A stretch of 64,000 nucleotides of DNA from Legionella feeleii (GTDB lineage: Bacteria > Pseudomonadota > Gammaproteobacteria > Legionellales > Legionellaceae): the NCBI RefSeq assembly GCF_001467625.1, contig NZ_LNYB01000081.1, positions 82,846-146,845 of the forward strand, in the 5' to 3' direction. Shown here in pieces: positions 19,091-27,941 of this stretch. A program made the position numbers and the translations under genes. A model generated the notes under the pieces. It ran no database searches. It was not told the origin of the DNA and saw nothing but the letters and a program-made list of their open reading frames with translations. Position 1 is the first letter of the stretch. Each line of letters starts with the position of its first letter.

Positions 19091-21608
19091 TAAAACACAG
19101 TTATTAACCCTTATGCGAGAAGGGGCTATTGTGATTACCCCTAATAATCGCTTAAGCACAGAACTGTTAAATGATTTTTTTGCTGCCATACCTCTTTCCA
19201 TTCAAGATAAACCCCGATGTTTTCCATACCGGGCATTTTTATTAGATACTTTCAAAAAAATAAGGCACAAAAACCCGCACGTTAATTACCCTATCGTATT
19301 AACCACACAACAACTTCGTCATTTATGGCGCCAAATACTTAGCAATCACGCATCACTTCCTGTTAACGAAGGATTGTTAAACGCCGTTGAAGAAGCGTGG
19401 AAACGTTGTCATTTATGGCAGCTTGATTTTCATCACCCAGCCTTTTCTTACACAGCCCAAACCCGCCAATTTCAGCAGTGGGTGCTGCAACTTCAACAAG
19501 AACTGGACAAACTGGATGCAATAACAGAAGACGAATTAGCGACTTATCTAAGTAGGCAACAGAACATATTAGATGCCCAACCCTTAATCTGGGCTTGTTT
19601 TGATGATTACACCCCCCAGCAAAAAGCATTGCAAAAACTATTTAATGCTCAAGGTTGTCAAATCTACCATTACGATTTGGCCCCACAGTCAGCTATCGGT
19701 TATCAATATACTGCACAAAATGACGACGATGAACAGCAACAACTTATACATTGGATAAAAGGACGCTTAGCCCAAGGAGAAACGCATATTGCAGTCGTTG
19801 TCCCTGATTTACAAATTCAATCCCAAGGCTTACAACGTCTTCTACAACAGCAGTTTCCTGTAGAACAATTCAACCTGTCTTTAGGTCAAGCCTTGGCTGA
19901 TTACCCTCTAGTCGCACACGCTTTATGCTGGCTGCATCTCGATAGCAAAACAATAACAGCCCAGCAAGCGCGCTTGCTCTTACATTCGCCTTACCTTGCC
20001 TACTCACAAACAGAAATGTTAGCAAGGGCACAATTTATGGAAGACAGTTCTACATTACGAGAACACACTATTTCCTATGGCACATTGATTAAAGACTTGC
20101 ATTATGCCACGCCTAAACTTGCTAAAGTCTTGGAAAATATCACGGCCTATCCTGAACAAGCCTCTCCACAAACTTGGGCAAGCGCATTTAAGACACGGCT
20201 TGCAGCGATGGGATTTCCTGGTCAATATCCTCTCGACTCAGCAACGTACCAATGTTATCAGCGCTTTTTAATCGTATTTGACGAATTTAAACAATTGGCA
20301 CTAATCACACCAGGTATGAACAAAGAGCAGGCTCTCCTGACTTTAAACGAACTATTCAAATCAACCATCTTTCAACCCAAAAAAGCAAAAGCGGTTATCC
20401 AGGTTCTTGGTTTATTAGAGGCGTCAGGTTGTCTGTTTGAAAGCCTTTGGGTCACTGGCCTTACTGATCAGTGTTTACCACAAAAAGCGAAATTATCAGC
20501 CTTTATACCTATTTCCTTGCAGCGTGCTTATTCCATGCCACACGCAGACCCGCAACGTGAACTACAATTAGCACAAAAAACCTTAGCAAGATTAAAAAAC
20601 AGTAGCGCACATACCGTATTTAGCTATTCTCGCTTAAGCAAGGATCAGCCAAATATGCCAAGTCCCTTGCTCGCCGATTTAGAAACCTACGATGCGCCAC
20701 TTATTGAAACAGTAGCTCAACAATCGCATCTAACCAGTTTCAATGAAACCTACTACCTTCCACTGATCGACAATGAAAACATTAGTGGCGGAACTGCTAT
20801 CTTGGCAAATCAGGCCAAATGCCCGTTTCGAGCCTTTGCCGCGCATCGTCTCCATGTAAGAGCAGCCGCAGAAATGTCAACGGGTCCAGACGCTATGGAG
20901 CGTGGCCAGTTAATTCATAAGATCATGGAGCTATTATGGCAAACGCTGCAAAATCAGGAAAATCTTTTATCTCTAGATGAAGGGCAGTTAAACGAACATA
21001 TCGAGACCGCCATTACCTCAGCTATAGAACCCTTGGTAAAACAAAGACCCTCCACTTTTTCTACTCTGATACAGGACGTTGAACTATTAAGGCTTAAACG
21101 ATTAGTGCATGCCTGCCTGGCGTGGGAACGGCAACGACCACCGTTTAGCGTGGATGCTCTGGAACAAACGTTTACCATTAATCTGGCTGGAATTGATTTT
21201 TACGTACGTGTTGACCGTTTAGATAACATTGCAGAGAATAAAAAATGGGTGATCGATTATAAAAGTAGTTTGCCGCAAAGCCTGCCATGGAAAGAAGATC
21301 GCCCACAGGAGCCTCAACTCTTACTCTATGCTTTATTAGATGAAACAATTAATGCACTGTTGTTTGCCCAGTTAAAAGCTGGTCAGTTAACCTGTAAAGG
21401 ATTAAGTGCAGAACCCTATCCTGTTCCCGGCATCATAGCTTTAAAAAAAGACGAAAACTGGGTTGATTATCGCCAACATTGGCAAAGTCAATTGAATGAT
21501 TTAGCCGGTGAATTCAGTCAAGGCCATTGCCCTCCCAAGCCCAATAACGTTTCAGTTTGCCAGAATTGCGACTATCAAAGTTTGTGCCGCTTTAGGAATA
21601 ATTTATAG
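19083..21608 (+). CDS. AddB-like PD-(D/E)XK nuclease family protein, probable DNA repair
   Basis: An 841-residue protein of the family often called probable DNA repair protein, with an inactivated helicase-like N-terminal region and a C-terminal RecB-type nuclease. Visible nuclease elements are KCPFRAFAAHRL (first Fe-S cysteine), a GQLIHKIMELLW histidine motif, VDRLDNI with a later VIDYKSS (the D...D-x-K core), QLLLYAL, and the final CQNCDYQSLC giving three more cysteines. Four cysteines in this order match the AddB-type Fe-S nuclease. The N-terminal part starts with VITPNNRLSTEL. No AddA/RecB-like helicase gene lies next to it. Confidence 0.86.
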   Translation: MNNKTQLLTLMREGAIVITPNNRLSTELLNDFFAAIPLSIQDKPRCFPYRAFLLDTFKKIRHKNPHVNYPIVLTTQQLRHLWRQILSNHASLPVNEGLLNAVEEAWKRCHLWQLDFHHPAFSYTAQTRQFQQWVLQLQQELDKLDAITEDELATYLSRQQNILDAQPLIWACFDDYTPQQKALQKLFNAQGCQIYHYDLAPQSAIGYQYTAQNDDDEQQQLIHWIKGRLAQGETHIAVVVPDLQIQSQGLQRLLQQQFPVEQFNLSLGQALADYPLVAHALCWLHLDSKTITAQQARLLLHSPYLAYSQTEMLARAQFMEDSSTLREHTISYGTLIKDLHYATPKLAKVLENITAYPEQASPQTWASAFKTRLAAMGFPGQYPLDSATYQCYQRFLIVFDEFKQLALITPGMNKEQALLTLNELFKSTIFQPKKAKAVIQVLGLLEASGCLFESLWVTGLTDQCLPQKAKLSAFIPISLQRAYSMPHADPQRELQLAQKTLARLKNSSAHTVFSYSRLSKDQPNMPSPLLADLETYDAPLIETVAQQSHLTSFNETYYLPLIDNENISGGTAILANQAKCPFRAFAAHRLHVRAAAEMSTGPDAMERGQLIHKIMELLWQTLQNQENLLSLDEGQLNEHIETAITSAIEPLVKQRPSTFSTLIQDVELLRLKRLVHACLAWERQRPPFSVDALEQTFTINLAGIDFYVRVDRLDNIAENKKWVIDYKSSLPQSLPWKEDRPQEPQLLLYALLDETINALLFAQLKAGQLTCKGLSAEPYPVPGIIALKKDENWVDYRQHWQSQLNDLAGEFSQGHCPPKPNNVSVCQNCDYQSLCRFRNNL

Positions 21609-21616
21609 GAGTATTC

Positions 21617-22480
21617 ATGCACCACTTGATTATAGGCTACGGCTATTGTGGCTATCATTTGGCCCAATATTTATTAAACCGGCAACAAACGGTGACGGCT
21701 ATATCACGCCATCTTGACGAATCAATGAATTTGCCAGGCTTACGACACATTATTCACGACATCAATAAACCTTTTCTCTGGCAAGAAAAAAACACCGTCC
21801 TTTATTATTTAATTCCTCCCGCCAGTGAGGGTGAACAAGATAAAATCCTGGAGACCTTTCTTAACCTAAGTTCCATACAACCTGCCAAGATTATCTATTT
21901 TGGTTCCAGTGGTGTTTATGGTAATCACCAGGGAAACTGGGTTGATGAACAGTCAAGCTGCAATTTGGATCATCCCAGACAACATCGTCGCTTAAATGCC
22001 GAACAACAATGGCTCACCTTTTGTAAGCAACATCAAATTCCTTGCGTACTTCTTCGTGTGGCGGGTATCTATGGACCCAATCGCTTGCCAGTGCAAGCCG
22101 CTATTGCCCAAAAACCGCTACTTGCGCCTCATGAAGCCCCCTACACCAATCATATCTACGTGCATGATCTCAGTGAGATTGCTTATCAGTTTGCCGAAAA
22201 AATTGAGTTAAGCGGCATTTATAATATCGCTGATGGTAAACCAGACTTATTGGGTACCTTACAACAACAAGTTGCACAAGCACTTGGATTAGAAGCAGCA
22301 CCTTATGAACCGTGGGAACAAATCTGGGCATTGGCAAGCCCAATGAAAAGAGAGTTTATGCTCGCCTCCAAGCGCTTGAGTATTGATGCTTTACGCGCTA
22401 CCTTAAAGGAAACATTAAGGCTCACTTCTTTATCAGAGGCAGTCATTAATAGTCTTAAAGAGGAAGGAAATTTTTCATGA
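21617..22480 (+). CDS. NAD-dependent epimerase/dehydratase family protein (YeeZ-like)
   Basis: A 287-residue extended SDR. It begins MHHLIIGYGYCGYHLAQYL with a Gly-rich dinucleotide site (GYGYCG), then IIYFGSSGVYG, and LLRVAGIYGPNRLP, matching E. coli YeeZ. Start follows AGGAGT. It overlaps the next gene by 4 bases (ATGA). Substrate unknown; nucleotide-sugar chemistry is not implied by the sequence alone. Confidence 0.83.
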   Translation: MHHLIIGYGYCGYHLAQYLLNRQQTVTAISRHLDESMNLPGLRHIIHDINKPFLWQEKNTVLYYLIPPASEGEQDKILETFLNLSSIQPAKIIYFGSSGVYGNHQGNWVDEQSSCNLDHPRQHRRLNAEQQWLTFCKQHQIPCVLLRVAGIYGPNRLPVQAAIAQKPLLAPHEAPYTNHIYVHDLSEIAYQFAEKIELSGIYNIADGKPDLLGTLQQQVAQALGLEAAPYEPWEQIWALASPMKREFMLASKRLSIDALRATLKETLRLTSLSEAVINSLKEEGNFS

Positions 22481-23391
22481 AGATCTTGATTGCAGGCGCA
22501 TCTGGCTTTATTGGCCAGGAATTAGTAAAAGCATTAACCAAGCATAATCTTACTGTGTTAGGACGAAACAGAGCCACCTTACAACGGTGCTTTTCCAACG
22601 CGGCCACCATTTGCACCTGGGAGACTCTGCATGAACTGGATGCCCAAACTTATGATGTAGTCATCAATCTTTGTGGTTACAATATTGGCGCATCCCGCTG
22701 GACTACAGAAGTAAAAAAACAACTTATTGAATCGCGTGTTAACACAAGTACTGCATTGATCGATTGGGCCATTAAGCAAGAGGCAAGACCTCGATTTTAC
22801 TGCGCAAATGCAATCGGTATTTATGGCCTGCAGGAGAATGGGGCCCCGGAAGCTTTTGACGAAAGCAGCATCCTTGATTTTAACCACCCGCGGGATTTTC
22901 TTAACGAGATAGGATTGCGCTGGCAACAAGCCTTGCAACCGGCAATCGATCATGGCATGCAAACAACAATTACCCGTTTTGGTGTTGTGCTTAAAAAAGG
23001 TCAGGGTATGTTAAAAAAGCTGGCCCCCAGTTTTTATTTTGGCTTAGGCTCGATAGTAGGCGATGGCAGACAAGTCATTTCCTGGGTACATAGTCAGGAT
23101 CTTGTCGACGCTTTTTTATTCTTATTGGATAAGCCTGAATTAACTGGTGCCTTTAATATCACATCCCCCTATCCGGTAAGTCAGGCAGAATTTGCTCGTA
23201 CGCTGGCCAAAGCCATGCATCGTCCTTTATTACTTAAAACCCCGGCATTTATTATACGGGCGCTGTTTGGTGAAATGGGCGAATGTTTATTGCTTCAAGG
23301 ACAACGAGTCATACCCAAGCGTTTACTGGAAAATGGCTATCAATTTCACTATCCGCTTCTAATTAACGCTTTAACCAAGGAATTTGGGTAG
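22477..23391 (+). CDS. TIGR01777-type NAD-dependent epimerase (YfcH-like)
   Basis: A 304-residue extended SDR starting MKILIAGASGFIGQELVKAL, with GASGFIG at residues 7-13, NLCGYNI, and the C-terminal DUF1731 region (LLLQGQRVIPKRLLENGYQF) that defines the YfcH/SULA-like group. Translationally coupled to the YeeZ-like gene. The physiological substrate is not known. The stop codon is the first part of a 108 bp palindromic repeat. Confidence 0.88.
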   Translation: MKILIAGASGFIGQELVKALTKHNLTVLGRNRATLQRCFSNAATICTWETLHELDAQTYDVVINLCGYNIGASRWTTEVKKQLIESRVNTSTALIDWAIKQEARPRFYCANAIGIYGLQENGAPEAFDESSILDFNHPRDFLNEIGLRWQQALQPAIDHGMQTTITRFGVVLKKGQGMLKKLAPSFYFGLGSIVGDGRQVISWVHSQDLVDAFLFLLDKPELTGAFNITSPYPVSQAEFARTLAKAMHRPLLLKTPAFIIRALFGEMGECLLLQGQRVIPKRLLENGYQFHYPLLINALTKEFG

Positions 23392-23498
23392 GCGCTGTTT
23401 ACCTAGGTATCATCTTAGCGCTTATGGCTTTATTTTCTTGCACTGCGATGCTCGAAAATACAGCCATAAGCACTAGCTAGCAAACTGTAAACAGCCCC
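23391..23498. repeat. Dispersed palindromic repeat, copy 1
   Basis: Outer arms GCTGTTTAC (23394-23402) and GTAAACAGC (23487-23495), inner arms GCTTATGGCT (23420-23429) and AGCCATAAGC (23462-23471), and TATTTTC/GAAAATA near the centre. The right arm in reverse complement reads GGGGCTGTTTACAGTTTGC, then TAGCTAGTGCTTATGGC, sharing spaced blocks with repeats at 56442-56541 and 59746-59880. The element begins at the yfcH-like stop codon. Confidence 0.7.
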
Positions 23499-23556
23499 AA
23501 CTCAGGTTATAATTAATTGGTATGATGCTATCAGGGACTTGATTGGAGGGGGTACC

Positions 23557-24033
23557 ATGACTAATTTTATTAAACAAACTATTGCACTGGCAAAAGAAAA
23601 TGTAAACCATGGCGGCCGCCCCTTTGCCTGCCTCATAGTCCAGCAGGGCCACGTTATTGCCCAGGCAACCAACCAAGTTGCACAAACCAAGGATCCAACT
23701 GCCCATGCAGAAATTGTGGCTATACGTGAGGCTTGTACAAAGTTAGGTACGGAACATCTAACCGATTGCGAGTTTTACATTCTTGCTCATCCCTGCCCCA
23801 TGTGCCTGGCAGCGATGTATTATTGTAGCCCATCTAAAGTTACTTTTATTACTACACGAGATGATTATTCACACTATTACGTTGATCATCGCAAATATTT
23901 TACCTTAGATAATTTTTATGCTGAATTTGGCAAACCCTGGCAAGAGCGCAATTTACCAATGACCTATCATCCTGATCCGGAGGGAATTGAAGTTTACAAG
24001 CTTTGGCGCAAACTAAATCCCACTTCACAATAG
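23557..24033 (+). CDS. Nucleoside deaminase (CDA family, guanine deaminase-like)
   Basis: A 158-residue zinc deaminase. The zinc motifs are HAE (in PTAHAEIVAIREA) and PCPMC (in AHPCPMCLAAMYYC). The C-terminal part (DDYSHYYVDHRKYF) resembles GuaD-like deaminases more than tRNA adenosine deaminases. Start at 23557 follows GGAGGGGG; a start six codons earlier lies in the ribosome site. It probably deaminates guanine or a related base or nucleoside in salvage; the exact substrate is not decidable here. Confidence 0.85.
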   Translation: MTNFIKQTIALAKENVNHGGRPFACLIVQQGHVIAQATNQVAQTKDPTAHAEIVAIREACTKLGTEHLTDCEFYILAHPCPMCLAAMYYCSPSKVTFITTRDDYSHYYVDHRKYFTLDNFYAEFGKPWQERNLPMTYHPDPEGIEVYKLWRKLNPTSQ

Positions 24034-24045
24034 TATGAGCACCTT

Positions 24046-24486
24046 CTACTGCAGGGCTTTTTCTAAGTAGATACGTGCATATCCTTGAATATAGCCCGAT
24101 ACTTCAGCAATTACCTTATAACCTAATTTTTCATAAAATTGTTGCGCTTGAAAACCAAGGGTATCGGTTATACATCGCCTACAGTTAAGCGTAAGACCTT
24201 TAGCCTCTGCTGTTTGAAGAACAAGTGAACCAAGGCCTTGTTTCCTATATTTTTTATCGACATAGAGTGTATCTAAATACATGGTATCGCCATGAGTCCA
24301 GATAAAAGCACCAGCAATAATACTTGCGTCTGAAGCCCGGTTTATCACAGTAAAATGGTGATTATTATCCGGCAAAACTTCCGCATTATACTGGTTTAAA
24401 GCACCTTTAAGCCATTTAATATCATCATGAGAACAGCCAGCATCAACCAAGATTTCCAAGTGATCCGAACCAGTATTGTTAGGCAT
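24046..24486 (-). CDS. GNAT family N-acetyltransferase
   Basis: A 146-residue protein with the GNAT acetyl-CoA site YVDKKYRKQGLGSLVL (RxxGxG/A pattern), preceded by a strand MYLDTL and followed by the late helix QQFYEKLGY typical of the fold. The acetylated substrate is unknown. Convergent with the deaminase gene, with stops about 12 bases apart. Confidence 0.85.
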   Translation of the reverse strand: MPNNTGSDHLEILVDAGCSHDDIKWLKGALNQYNAEVLPDNNHHFTVINRASDASIIAGAFIWTHGDTMYLDTLYVDKKYRKQGLGSLVLQTAEAKGLTLNCRRCITDTLGFQAQQFYEKLGYKVIAEVSGYIQGYARIYLEKALQ

Positions 24487-24949
24487 TAAAGTCTCCGATG
24501 AGAAAAAGGGTTATTAATCTGATAAAGAAAGCTACAAAATTATAACCCAATAACATTCCTCCTACTAAAATGATAATTTTTTTACATCTATAAAGGTTTT
24601 CAAGTACCGGGCCCTTCGAAGAAAGACCCTCTTCACTAAGGATAGTCTTAGCTAATTCAAAATATAACTAGGCTAGAGAGGAATTCACCAGTCTTATCCA
24701 CAAATTCTGTGGATAAGACTGTGTATAGGCGGTCAAATCCTTCTTTAACCCTAGGTCACCTCAGATGTTCAGCAAATTGACAAACCAGATGTATTCAATA
24801 GAGAAGGCGGCAAAGTGGCTGTTTCGATAATAAGACGACAATTCTGTGTTCAAATTAGCAACAAAATTCCGAAGAGGAGCACTCTTATAGGCCAATCCCA
24901 GCAATGATTATAGGGTTTTCAGGTGGAGAGATCGGGGTAATGAGCACAC
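24487..24949. other. 463-base gene-free interval with DnaA-box palindrome
   Basis: No convincing coding frame was seen. The interval holds an AT-rich stretch around 24575-24600, a 12 bp inverted repeat made of two DnaA boxes at 24691-24719, and about 230 bases before the epmA stop with no recognised feature. Both flanking genes are on the minus strand, so it also contains the GNAT promoter. Confidence 0.6.
24691..24719. promoter_or_regulatory. Inverted pair of perfect DnaA boxes
   Basis: GTCTTATCCACA (24691-24702) and TGTGGATAAGAC (24708-24719) form a perfect 12 bp palindrome with a 5-base spacer. Each arm contains TTATCCACA, the strict DnaA box consensus. A third one-mismatch copy (TGTGTATAG) follows within 10 bases. 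No T-run follows on either strand, so it does not look like an intrinsic terminator. A DnaA-binding or titration site is inferred. Confidence 0.5.
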
Positions 24950-25906
24950 TCAAGCCCGGCTAAAATCAAATGCTAAAGTGTTAGCAATTGCTGTCTGTTT
25001 ACACGCTAATGCCAGAAGCCGATCAACACCTAAAGCAACGCCGCTACATGGTGGTAAACCATGCTCCAATGCTTGCAACAAATATTCATCGGGTTGAGGC
25101 CGAGATAGACCTTGTCGTGCGCGAATGGCCAGATCCTGTTTAAAACGTAATGCCTGAGCCTTAGCATCAGTGAGTTCATGGAAACCATTCGCCAGTTCCA
25201 CGCCTTTAAAGTAAACTTCAAAGCGTTCAGCAACTCCTTGATTGATTTTAGCCAAAGCAGCCTGTGATGGGGGAAAATTATAAACAGCCACCGGTAAGGA
25301 TTCTTTGCCCAGTGCAGGTTCCACGACGTGGCTCATTAATAGAAACAGATACTGATCCGGATCTTGTTCATTGGGTGTCAGCACATTATCCAGCTCGAAT
25401 CGTTGTACGACTTCCTGTAACTGAGGAATTGTTACTGCAAGAGGATCAAAACCACAATGCTCTAGAAATACCTGCTGATAAGTTTTTCTCAACATCGGCT
25501 GGCAATCCAATACCATTTGTAACAAAGCATCAACCTCATCCATCAGGGCATAATGATCAATATCCAATTGATACCATTCAAGCATCGTAAATTCCGGGTT
25601 ATGCCAACGCCCTAACTCATCATCGCGAAAAACTCGCGCTAATTGGAAAATGGGGCCACTGCCCGCAGCCAATAAACGCTTCATGTGGTATTCCGGTGAC
25701 GTTTGCAGGCAATAATTTTGTTCGCGAAAAGTTGCTTTGATATTTGCTAAATAAACATCAGTGATACCGAAACGCGCCATAATTGGCGTCTCCACTTCCA
25801 AATAACCGCGTTGATTGAAAAACTCACGAATTTGACTGAGAATTTTTGCTCGCCGCTGCAAAAATTCCATAGAAGCTGAAGGCAGCCACAGTACCTCTTG
25901 ATCCAT
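24950..25906 (-). CDS. epmA: Elongation factor P--(R)-beta-lysine ligase
   Basis: A 318-residue class II aminoacyl-tRNA synthetase-like protein without the anticodon domain, starting with a short helix and RAKILSQIREFF. Motif 2 is FRDDELGRWHNPEFTMLEWY and motif 3 lies in GVALGVDRLLAL. EpmA adds beta-lysine to elongation factor P, helping translation through polyproline. The start overlaps the DUF59 gene stop (TAATG), so it is read with the suf operon. Neither epmB nor efp is nearby. Confidence 0.94.
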   Translation of the reverse strand: MDQEVLWLPSASMEFLQRRAKILSQIREFFNQRGYLEVETPIMARFGITDVYLANIKATFREQNYCLQTSPEYHMKRLLAAGSGPIFQLARVFRDDELGRWHNPEFTMLEWYQLDIDHYALMDEVDALLQMVLDCQPMLRKTYQQVFLEHCGFDPLAVTIPQLQEVVQRFELDNVLTPNEQDPDQYLFLLMSHVVEPALGKESLPVAVYNFPPSQAALAKINQGVAERFEVYFKGVELANGFHELTDAKAQALRFKQDLAIRARQGLSRPQPDEYLLQALEHGLPPCSGVALGVDRLLALACKQTAIANTLAFDFSRA

Positions 25907-26241
25907 TAATAAAAAATCCCTAATTCAAGACGAGCCGCTTCGGTCATTCGCTCTTGCGTCCACGGCGGGTCCCAAACCAATTCAACGGTGCAATCGCTGA
26001 CTCCTTCAACTTGATTAACCGCTTGTTCAACAGTACCCGGAAACGTTTGCGCTACCGGACACCCGGGTGTAGTTAAAGTCATCTGGATGTGAACATGCTG
26101 TTCTTCATTAATAGCAACATCGTAAATCAAACCCAAATCATAAATATTAACCGGTATTTCCGGATCAAAGACGTTTCTAAGCGCTACGATGATCTGTTCT
26201 TTTAAAAGGTCATGATCCTGCTTTTTTTTAAATCCAAACAT
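25906..26241 (-). CDS. SUF-associated DUF59/MIP18 family Fe-S assembly protein
   Basis: A 111-residue protein starting MFGFKKKQDHDLL. It shows the DUF59 core: VFDPEIPVNIYDLGLIYDV, then LTTPGCPV with the conserved cysteine, and VELVWDPPWTQERMTE. Proteins of this type sit in suf operons and help Fe-S maturation. The start at 26241 is preferred; the open frame upstream lies in sufU. It lies between sufU and epmA with tight spacing. Confidence 0.88.
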   Translation of the reverse strand: MFGFKKKQDHDLLKEQIIVALRNVFDPEIPVNIYDLGLIYDVAINEEQHVHIQMTLTTPGCPVAQTFPGTVEQAVNQVEGVSDCTVELVWDPPWTQERMTEAARLELGIFY

Positions 26242-26246
26242 GACAA

Positions 26247-26696
26247 TTACTCCGTAGAAACAGTTTCTGAACTCTTCGAGAGTGCAGCTTCCAGAGTATG
26301 CCAGGCCAGAGTGGCACATTTAACCCGTGCAGGATAAGCCCTGACACCAGCCAGCACAGCAAGCTTGTCTAAAGAGAGTAATTGGTTATCATCATCTTTG
26401 GTTACCATCGTATGAAAACGCTCAAACAATTGATGCGCCTCTTCAACGGTTTTACCAACCAGGGCTTCTGTCATTAGCGAGGCAGAGGCCTGTGAAATTG
26501 CACAACCGCAACCAACAAAACTTACATCAACGATAATCCCAGCCTCAAGCTTGAGATAAACAGTCAATTTATCACCACAAAGAGGGTTAAACCCATTCGC
26601 TTGGGTCGTTGCATCAGGCATAGGATGGTGATTACGCGGATTACGATTATGATCAATAATAATTTCCTGATAAAGCTCTCGCAATTCCATACTCAT
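26247..26696 (-). CDS. sufU: SUF system scaffold protein SufU
   Basis: A 149-residue NifU/IscU-like protein with the three conserved cysteines in NPLCGDKL, GCGCAISQASASLM and RVKCATLAWHT, and the 20-odd residue insertion that separates SufU from IscU. It accepts sulfur from SufS. Starts by overlapping the sufS stop (ATG within TGAGTATG-like context). Confidence 0.94.
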   Translation of the reverse strand: MSMELRELYQEIIIDHNRNPRNHHPMPDATTQANGFNPLCGDKLTVYLKLEAGIIVDVSFVGCGCAISQASASLMTEALVGKTVEEAHQLFERFHTMVTKDDDNQLLSLDKLAVLAGVRAYPARVKCATLAWHTLEAALSKSSETVSTE

Positions 26697-27937
26697 GCAA
26701 ATACCTCTTTCACCTTATGTAAGGCTCGAATACAACGATCAATTTCTTCCTTCGTATTATAGAAAGATAAGGAAATTCGACTTGTTGCAGCCACATCAAA
26801 AAAACTCATTAATGGCATGGCACAGTGATGGCCACTACGAATAGCAATTCCAGCACTATCTAATATCGTACCAATATCATGCGCATGAATTTTTCCATGG
26901 ACAAAAGAAATAACCGGCACTTTTTGTTTCGCTGTACCAATAATATTAAACCCCTTCACAGACTGCACAGCCAAGGTGGCATAATCAAGCAAATGGGCTT
27001 CGTAAGCGGCAACGGCCTCCATATCCAAAGACCATAGATAATCCATAGCAGCCCCTAAGCCAATTACCCCCGCTATATTAGGAGTACCTGCTTCAAATTT
27101 GTGAGGCAGGGCAGCGTATTCGGTTGCTTCAAGAGTAACGTAGTTAATCATCTCGCCGCCACCTTGATAAGGCACCATATCATCCAGGAGATGTTCTTTC
27201 CCCCATAACACACCAATGCCCGTAGGCCCATACATCTTATGACCAGAAAAAGCATAAAAATCGCAATCCAGGGCCTGCACATCAATAGGCAAATGGGCTG
27301 TGGCTTGTGCACCGTCCAGCAAGACCAAAGCACCATGGGCATGGGCCATCTCAATCATTTTTGCAACAGGATTAATTGTACCCAAAGCATTTGAGGCATA
27401 GCAGATAGAAACAAATTTCGTGTTTTCATTCAGCATTTTTTCAAATTCGTCCAACAGGATTTCACCCTCAATGGAAATAGGGGCGACTCGTAAGCGGGCA
27501 CCGGTTTTTTTACAAACCATTTGCCAGGGAACAATATTGGAGTGATGTTCCATGTGAGTGATCAAAATTTCTTCGCCAGGAAGGATTCGTGGAGCAACAA
27601 AACTTTGTGCGACCAGATTAATCGCTTCCGTTGTACCACGCACAAAAATACATTCACGAGCGGAGCGGGCATTAATAAAATGCTGCACTTTGTTACGCAC
27701 AGCTTCATATTGTTGTGTAGCGCGTACACTTAAAGCATGCACTCCGCGATGTACATTCGCATTATCATAGGAATAATAATGGGCAATCGCGTCGATCACT
27801 GATTTGGGCTTTTGCGTCGTTGCTGCATTATCCAAATAAGTTAAGGGATAATCATTTATTTTTTGATTCAGTACTGGAAAATCAGCACGAATAGCCTCTA
27901 TATCCCTATCTTCAATTAAAGCTGTTGCTGCACTCAT
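26693..27937 (-). CDS. sufS: Cysteine desulfurase SufS
   Basis: A 414-residue group II cysteine desulfurase. It has the PLP lysine in FSGHKMYGPTG and the active cysteine in IRSGHHCAMPL, with the group II N-terminal region (LDNAATTQKP). It converts cysteine to alanine and delivers sulfur to SufU. Placed between sufD and sufU, with a 4-base gap to sufD. Confidence 0.96.
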   Translation of the reverse strand: MSAATALIEDRDIEAIRADFPVLNQKINDYPLTYLDNAATTQKPKSVIDAIAHYYSYDNANVHRGVHALSVRATQQYEAVRNKVQHFINARSARECIFVRGTTEAINLVAQSFVAPRILPGEEILITHMEHHSNIVPWQMVCKKTGARLRVAPISIEGEILLDEFEKMLNENTKFVSICYASNALGTINPVAKMIEMAHAHGALVLLDGAQATAHLPIDVQALDCDFYAFSGHKMYGPTGIGVLWGKEHLLDDMVPYQGGGEMINYVTLEATEYAALPHKFEAGTPNIAGVIGLGAAMDYLWSLDMEAVAAYEAHLLDYATLAVQSVKGFNIIGTAKQKVPVISFVHGKIHAHDIGTILDSAGIAIRSGHHCAMPLMSFFDVAATSRISLSFYNTKEEIDRCIRALHKVKEVFA

Positions 27938-27941
27938 ACTC

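Noticed and set aside
24765-24900. Short open frame of about 46 codons with RREFC-like ends
   Set aside because: No start context, no similarity recognised, and composition is not different from the gap.
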